Assembly: GCA_039795715.1 (NCBI GenBank)
Contig: JBDKLD010000016.1
Span: 1-6,488, forward strand
Direction: 5' to 3'
Length of the DNA: 6,488 nucleotides
Source: JAGOSA01 sp039795715
Lineage (GTDB): Bacteria > Patescibacteriota > Minisyncoccia > Phycocordibacterales > UBA9973
Position 1 is the stretch's first letter, and each line of letters starts with the position of its first letter. The notes beneath the pieces were generated by a model, which saw only the letters and a program-made list of their open reading frames with translations, was not told where the DNA came from and did not search any database. The position numbers and the translations under genes were made by a program. This document shows, in pieces, positions 4,945-6,488 of this stretch.

Positions 4945-6369
4945 CTATTTATTGGCCTTTGTAAAGCTTTCAAGGTCCTCGAGAGCTGCGCCTAGCTCCA
5001 CAAGGTCCCCTTCTGCCAAGGTTTCGCTAACAAATTTGAGCGAACGGATGCCTCGGAGAAGATTTGCCCCACTCAACTTATCCATCACAGTCGCAAGTGT
5101 ATAGTTATCATCATGGTTCTTATAAAATTTCTTAAGCTTATTTCTTAAGGCAACATTAGGGGTTTTATCTTTCTTTTCAGAGTCATATATTTTAGTGAGC
5201 ATACTGACTTCCTCGTCTACTTTTATATGATGATACAGTCGTTGCTTCTCCTCAAGGAATGATTGTATCTCGGTGAGCATGGAAGCTTTTTGTTCTGGGG
5301 TAATTTTGCCTTTATTTTCCTCCGCACTTTTATCAGGCATAGTTTCTGGCATCGCCTCTGTTTGTTTTTTGAGATTTTCAAGTCCGACGATAACATCAGC
5401 TACTTTTTGCATCTTTTCTTCGAATGGGAGACCTTCGAGTTCATCATTACTACTTTCTTCATTTTTTTCAGCTTTGCGTATAACTGACTTTTTGGCTGTT
5501 TTGCTTTCTTTTACTTTAGCTAACTTCACCATCTCGCCATTTTTTGTTTCTTTGTCACTGCTCTCATTTGGAACTGTGCCCCGATTATCTTTTTCATCAT
5601 CAAGTTTCTTGGCACGTTCAAGTGGTGTACGTCGCATAAAAATCGGCATCGTAATCGGAACATCATAGTCTTTTGGAACATTCAGGGTGACTTCCGAGGC
5701 ATTTTTCACAACATCAGTAACGTCGCCGACGCTATCGAGACCTTTACCAACATCAGTAGCCAAAATCACGACATCATCTACACCATTATGCTCGCCAACA
5801 GACTGTGCGACCTCGGCAGTCGAACCGAGGAATTTCATGTGGCCATCTACATTCTGAAAAGCCAGCCTACCAACTTCACTATTTGGATCAATTACAGCAT
5901 TGCCATCAGTATCAATAGGTACTTCGAATACGTGCATTTGAGTTCCTCGAGAAAGAGAAATAAGCATTTTAAGTTTACCTTCACCCATGAGTTTTTGTGC
6001 ATCGGCAGAAAAATCTTTGTGGAAAGAGCCGTCAGCAGTCATATGTTTTACGTCATACACAAAATTACCATGAGCGTCTATACCAGTATTGCCTGGCCCG
6101 CCTGGCCAGAGTTTCAATTCATTTTTATCAAATATCGGTTTTGGTGTATTGTTATCGGCCCAAAGCTTCCGGTGTATATCATGTGTTCCACCTGGATGAT
6201 TTTTGACATACTCATCTGGCGAAACTGTTCCTTGGCTTTTTTCGACAATTGAATTTATTTTTTCATCGACATACACACCTTCATTGGCTAAAAGATTTTT
6301 TGTTTCTTCGGTAAGACTACCATCAGAATTGAAATGTAAATCGTCCTGCAAAATTTCACCATCTTTGGC
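4945..6369 (-). pseudogene. C-terminal remnant of a larger protein of unknown function, 5' end lost to an IS30-family insertion
   Basis: Family not recognised. The open frame ends at TAG 4947-4945. The only reasonable remaining start is TTG 6351 (468 residues), but coding-like sequence continues upstream of it (AKDGEI just before LQDDLHFNSDGSLTEE) to about 6369. There it meets the IS end, and a TGA appears at 6378-6376. The native start is therefore missing. Using numbering from TTG 6351: residues 1-235 look like a globular domain (HPGGTHDIHRKLWADNNTP, LWPGGPGNTGID, KHMTADGSFHKDFSADAQKLM, a DTDGNAVIDPNSEVG turn resembling a calcium-type loop); about 241-305 is a charged, low-complexity linker; about 306-468 is helical and Lys/Glu-rich. 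No cysteine, signal peptide or membrane segment is present in the remnant. It could still be translated from TTG, but no promoter or Shine-Dalgarno is evident. Confidence 0.7.
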
Positions 6370-6370
6370 A

Positions 6371-6398
6371 TAGGTTCAACAAGTAATTGCAACACTTG
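6371..6398 (+). repeat. Putative left terminal inverted repeat of the IS30-family element
   Basis: TAGGTTCAACAAGTAATTGC followed by AACACTTG, the IS30-like GCAACA core at 6389-6394. The matching right repeat lies outside the window, so this cannot be confirmed here. Confidence 0.5.
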
Positions 6399-6465
6399 AT
6401 AAAATTCAAGTGTATGAAATTCAAACATTTTTCAATTGAGGAACGCGAAAAAATCCAAGTGTTGC
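6389..6465 (+). repeat. Nested inverted repeats over the transposase start
   Basis: ACACTTGA (6392-6399) and TCAAGTGT (6406-6413) form a perfect 8-bp hairpin with a 6-base loop that ends directly at the ATG. The overlapping GCAACACTTG (6389-6398) is also perfectly complementary to CAAGTGTTGC (6456-6465) inside the coding region. The two pairings share the same left arm and are mutually exclusive. Confidence 0.6.
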
Positions 6466-6488
6466 TTTGGCAAAAAGCCTCAGTTCGA
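6414..6488 (+). CDS. IS30-family transposase, N-terminus only
   Basis: ATG 6414 starts 25 codons (MKFKHFSIEEREKIQVLLWQ, then KASVR) that run off the right edge. The pattern K-H-(F/L)-(S/T)-x-E-E-R-x-x-I-x-x-L, followed by (S/V)-R, is the hallmark start of IS30 transposases, ahead of the first helix-turn-helix that binds the element ends. The DDE catalytic domain would be off the edge. The start codon is preceded by a hairpin instead of a Shine-Dalgarno. Confidence 0.85.
   Translation, partial: MKFKHFSIEEREKIQVLLWQKASVR

Larger units (their letters stand above)
6369..6488 (+). mobile_element. Left end of an IS30-family insertion sequence (continues off the right edge)
   Basis: The region holds an end sequence (TAGGTTCAACAAGTAATTGC from 6371, then AACACTT) whose layout resembles, from memory, the terminal repeat of IS30 (TAG-ATTCAA... 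GCAACA). It is followed at once by an IS30-type transposase start. The neighbouring minus-strand gene loses its frame at this point. The exact left boundary (6369-6371) is an estimate, because the right end and target duplication are outside the window. Confidence 0.75.

Noticed and set aside
5263..6252. Plus-strand open frames opposite the truncated gene, including a serine/phenylalanine-rich one at 5273-5668
   Set aside because: Composition is what is expected from the reverse complement of a Lys/Glu-rich coding region. No start signals or motifs.
6376..6378. In-frame TGA as a recoded glycine codon (as in some CPR lineages), extending the truncated gene
   Set aside because: No other gene here has an internal TGA, and the TGA lies in the IS end rather than in native coding sequence.

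Overview
The window looks like a bacterial chromosome fragment, most likely from the Candidate Phyla Radiation (Patescibacteria, Parcubacteria-like). This rests on family-level recognition rather than a search. The evidence is a leucyl-tRNA synthetase of the Bacteroidetes/CPR style, a multi-pass membrane protein that I recognise as DUF5671-like with a pilin-like C-terminal domain, small lysine-rich and acidic proteins without clear homologues, and compact spacing. Almost no gene start has a Shine-Dalgarno sequence. TGG is used for Trp, no coding frame contains an internal TGA, and TAA or TAG ends every complete gene. The standard bacterial code therefore fits.

Layout. Bases 1-2067 (minus) hold the first 689 residues of leuS; its 3' part lies beyond the left edge. 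The frame is continuous and contains a complete Nudix hydrolase domain (about residues 456-604) inserted at the end of the CP1 editing domain. That insert is clearly more AT-rich than the leuS sequence on either side. A short divergent promoter region (2068-2187) serves leuS and a plus-strand gene for a 118-residue unknown protein, which ends in a strong terminator. Next come the DUF5671-like membrane protein (minus), a divergently transcribed two-helix membrane protein with six near-identical acidic heptads (plus), and a previously unlisted 53-residue single-helix membrane protein (minus) whose stop codon abuts that of its convergent neighbour. These are followed by a 138-residue unknown soluble protein (minus) with a clear rho-independent terminator.

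The right part (4945-6369, minus) is the C-terminal portion of a larger, cysteine-free protein of unknown function. Its upstream part has apparently been cut off by an IS30-family insertion sequence, whose left end and first 25 transposase codons occupy about 6369-6488.

There is no obvious pathway linking the genes, and most have their own short promoter region. The most notable object is the LeuRS-Nudix fusion. The next most notable are the IS30 disruption, with nested inverted repeats around the transposase start, and the acidic heptad membrane protein. No stretch longer than 300 bases lacks a gene.
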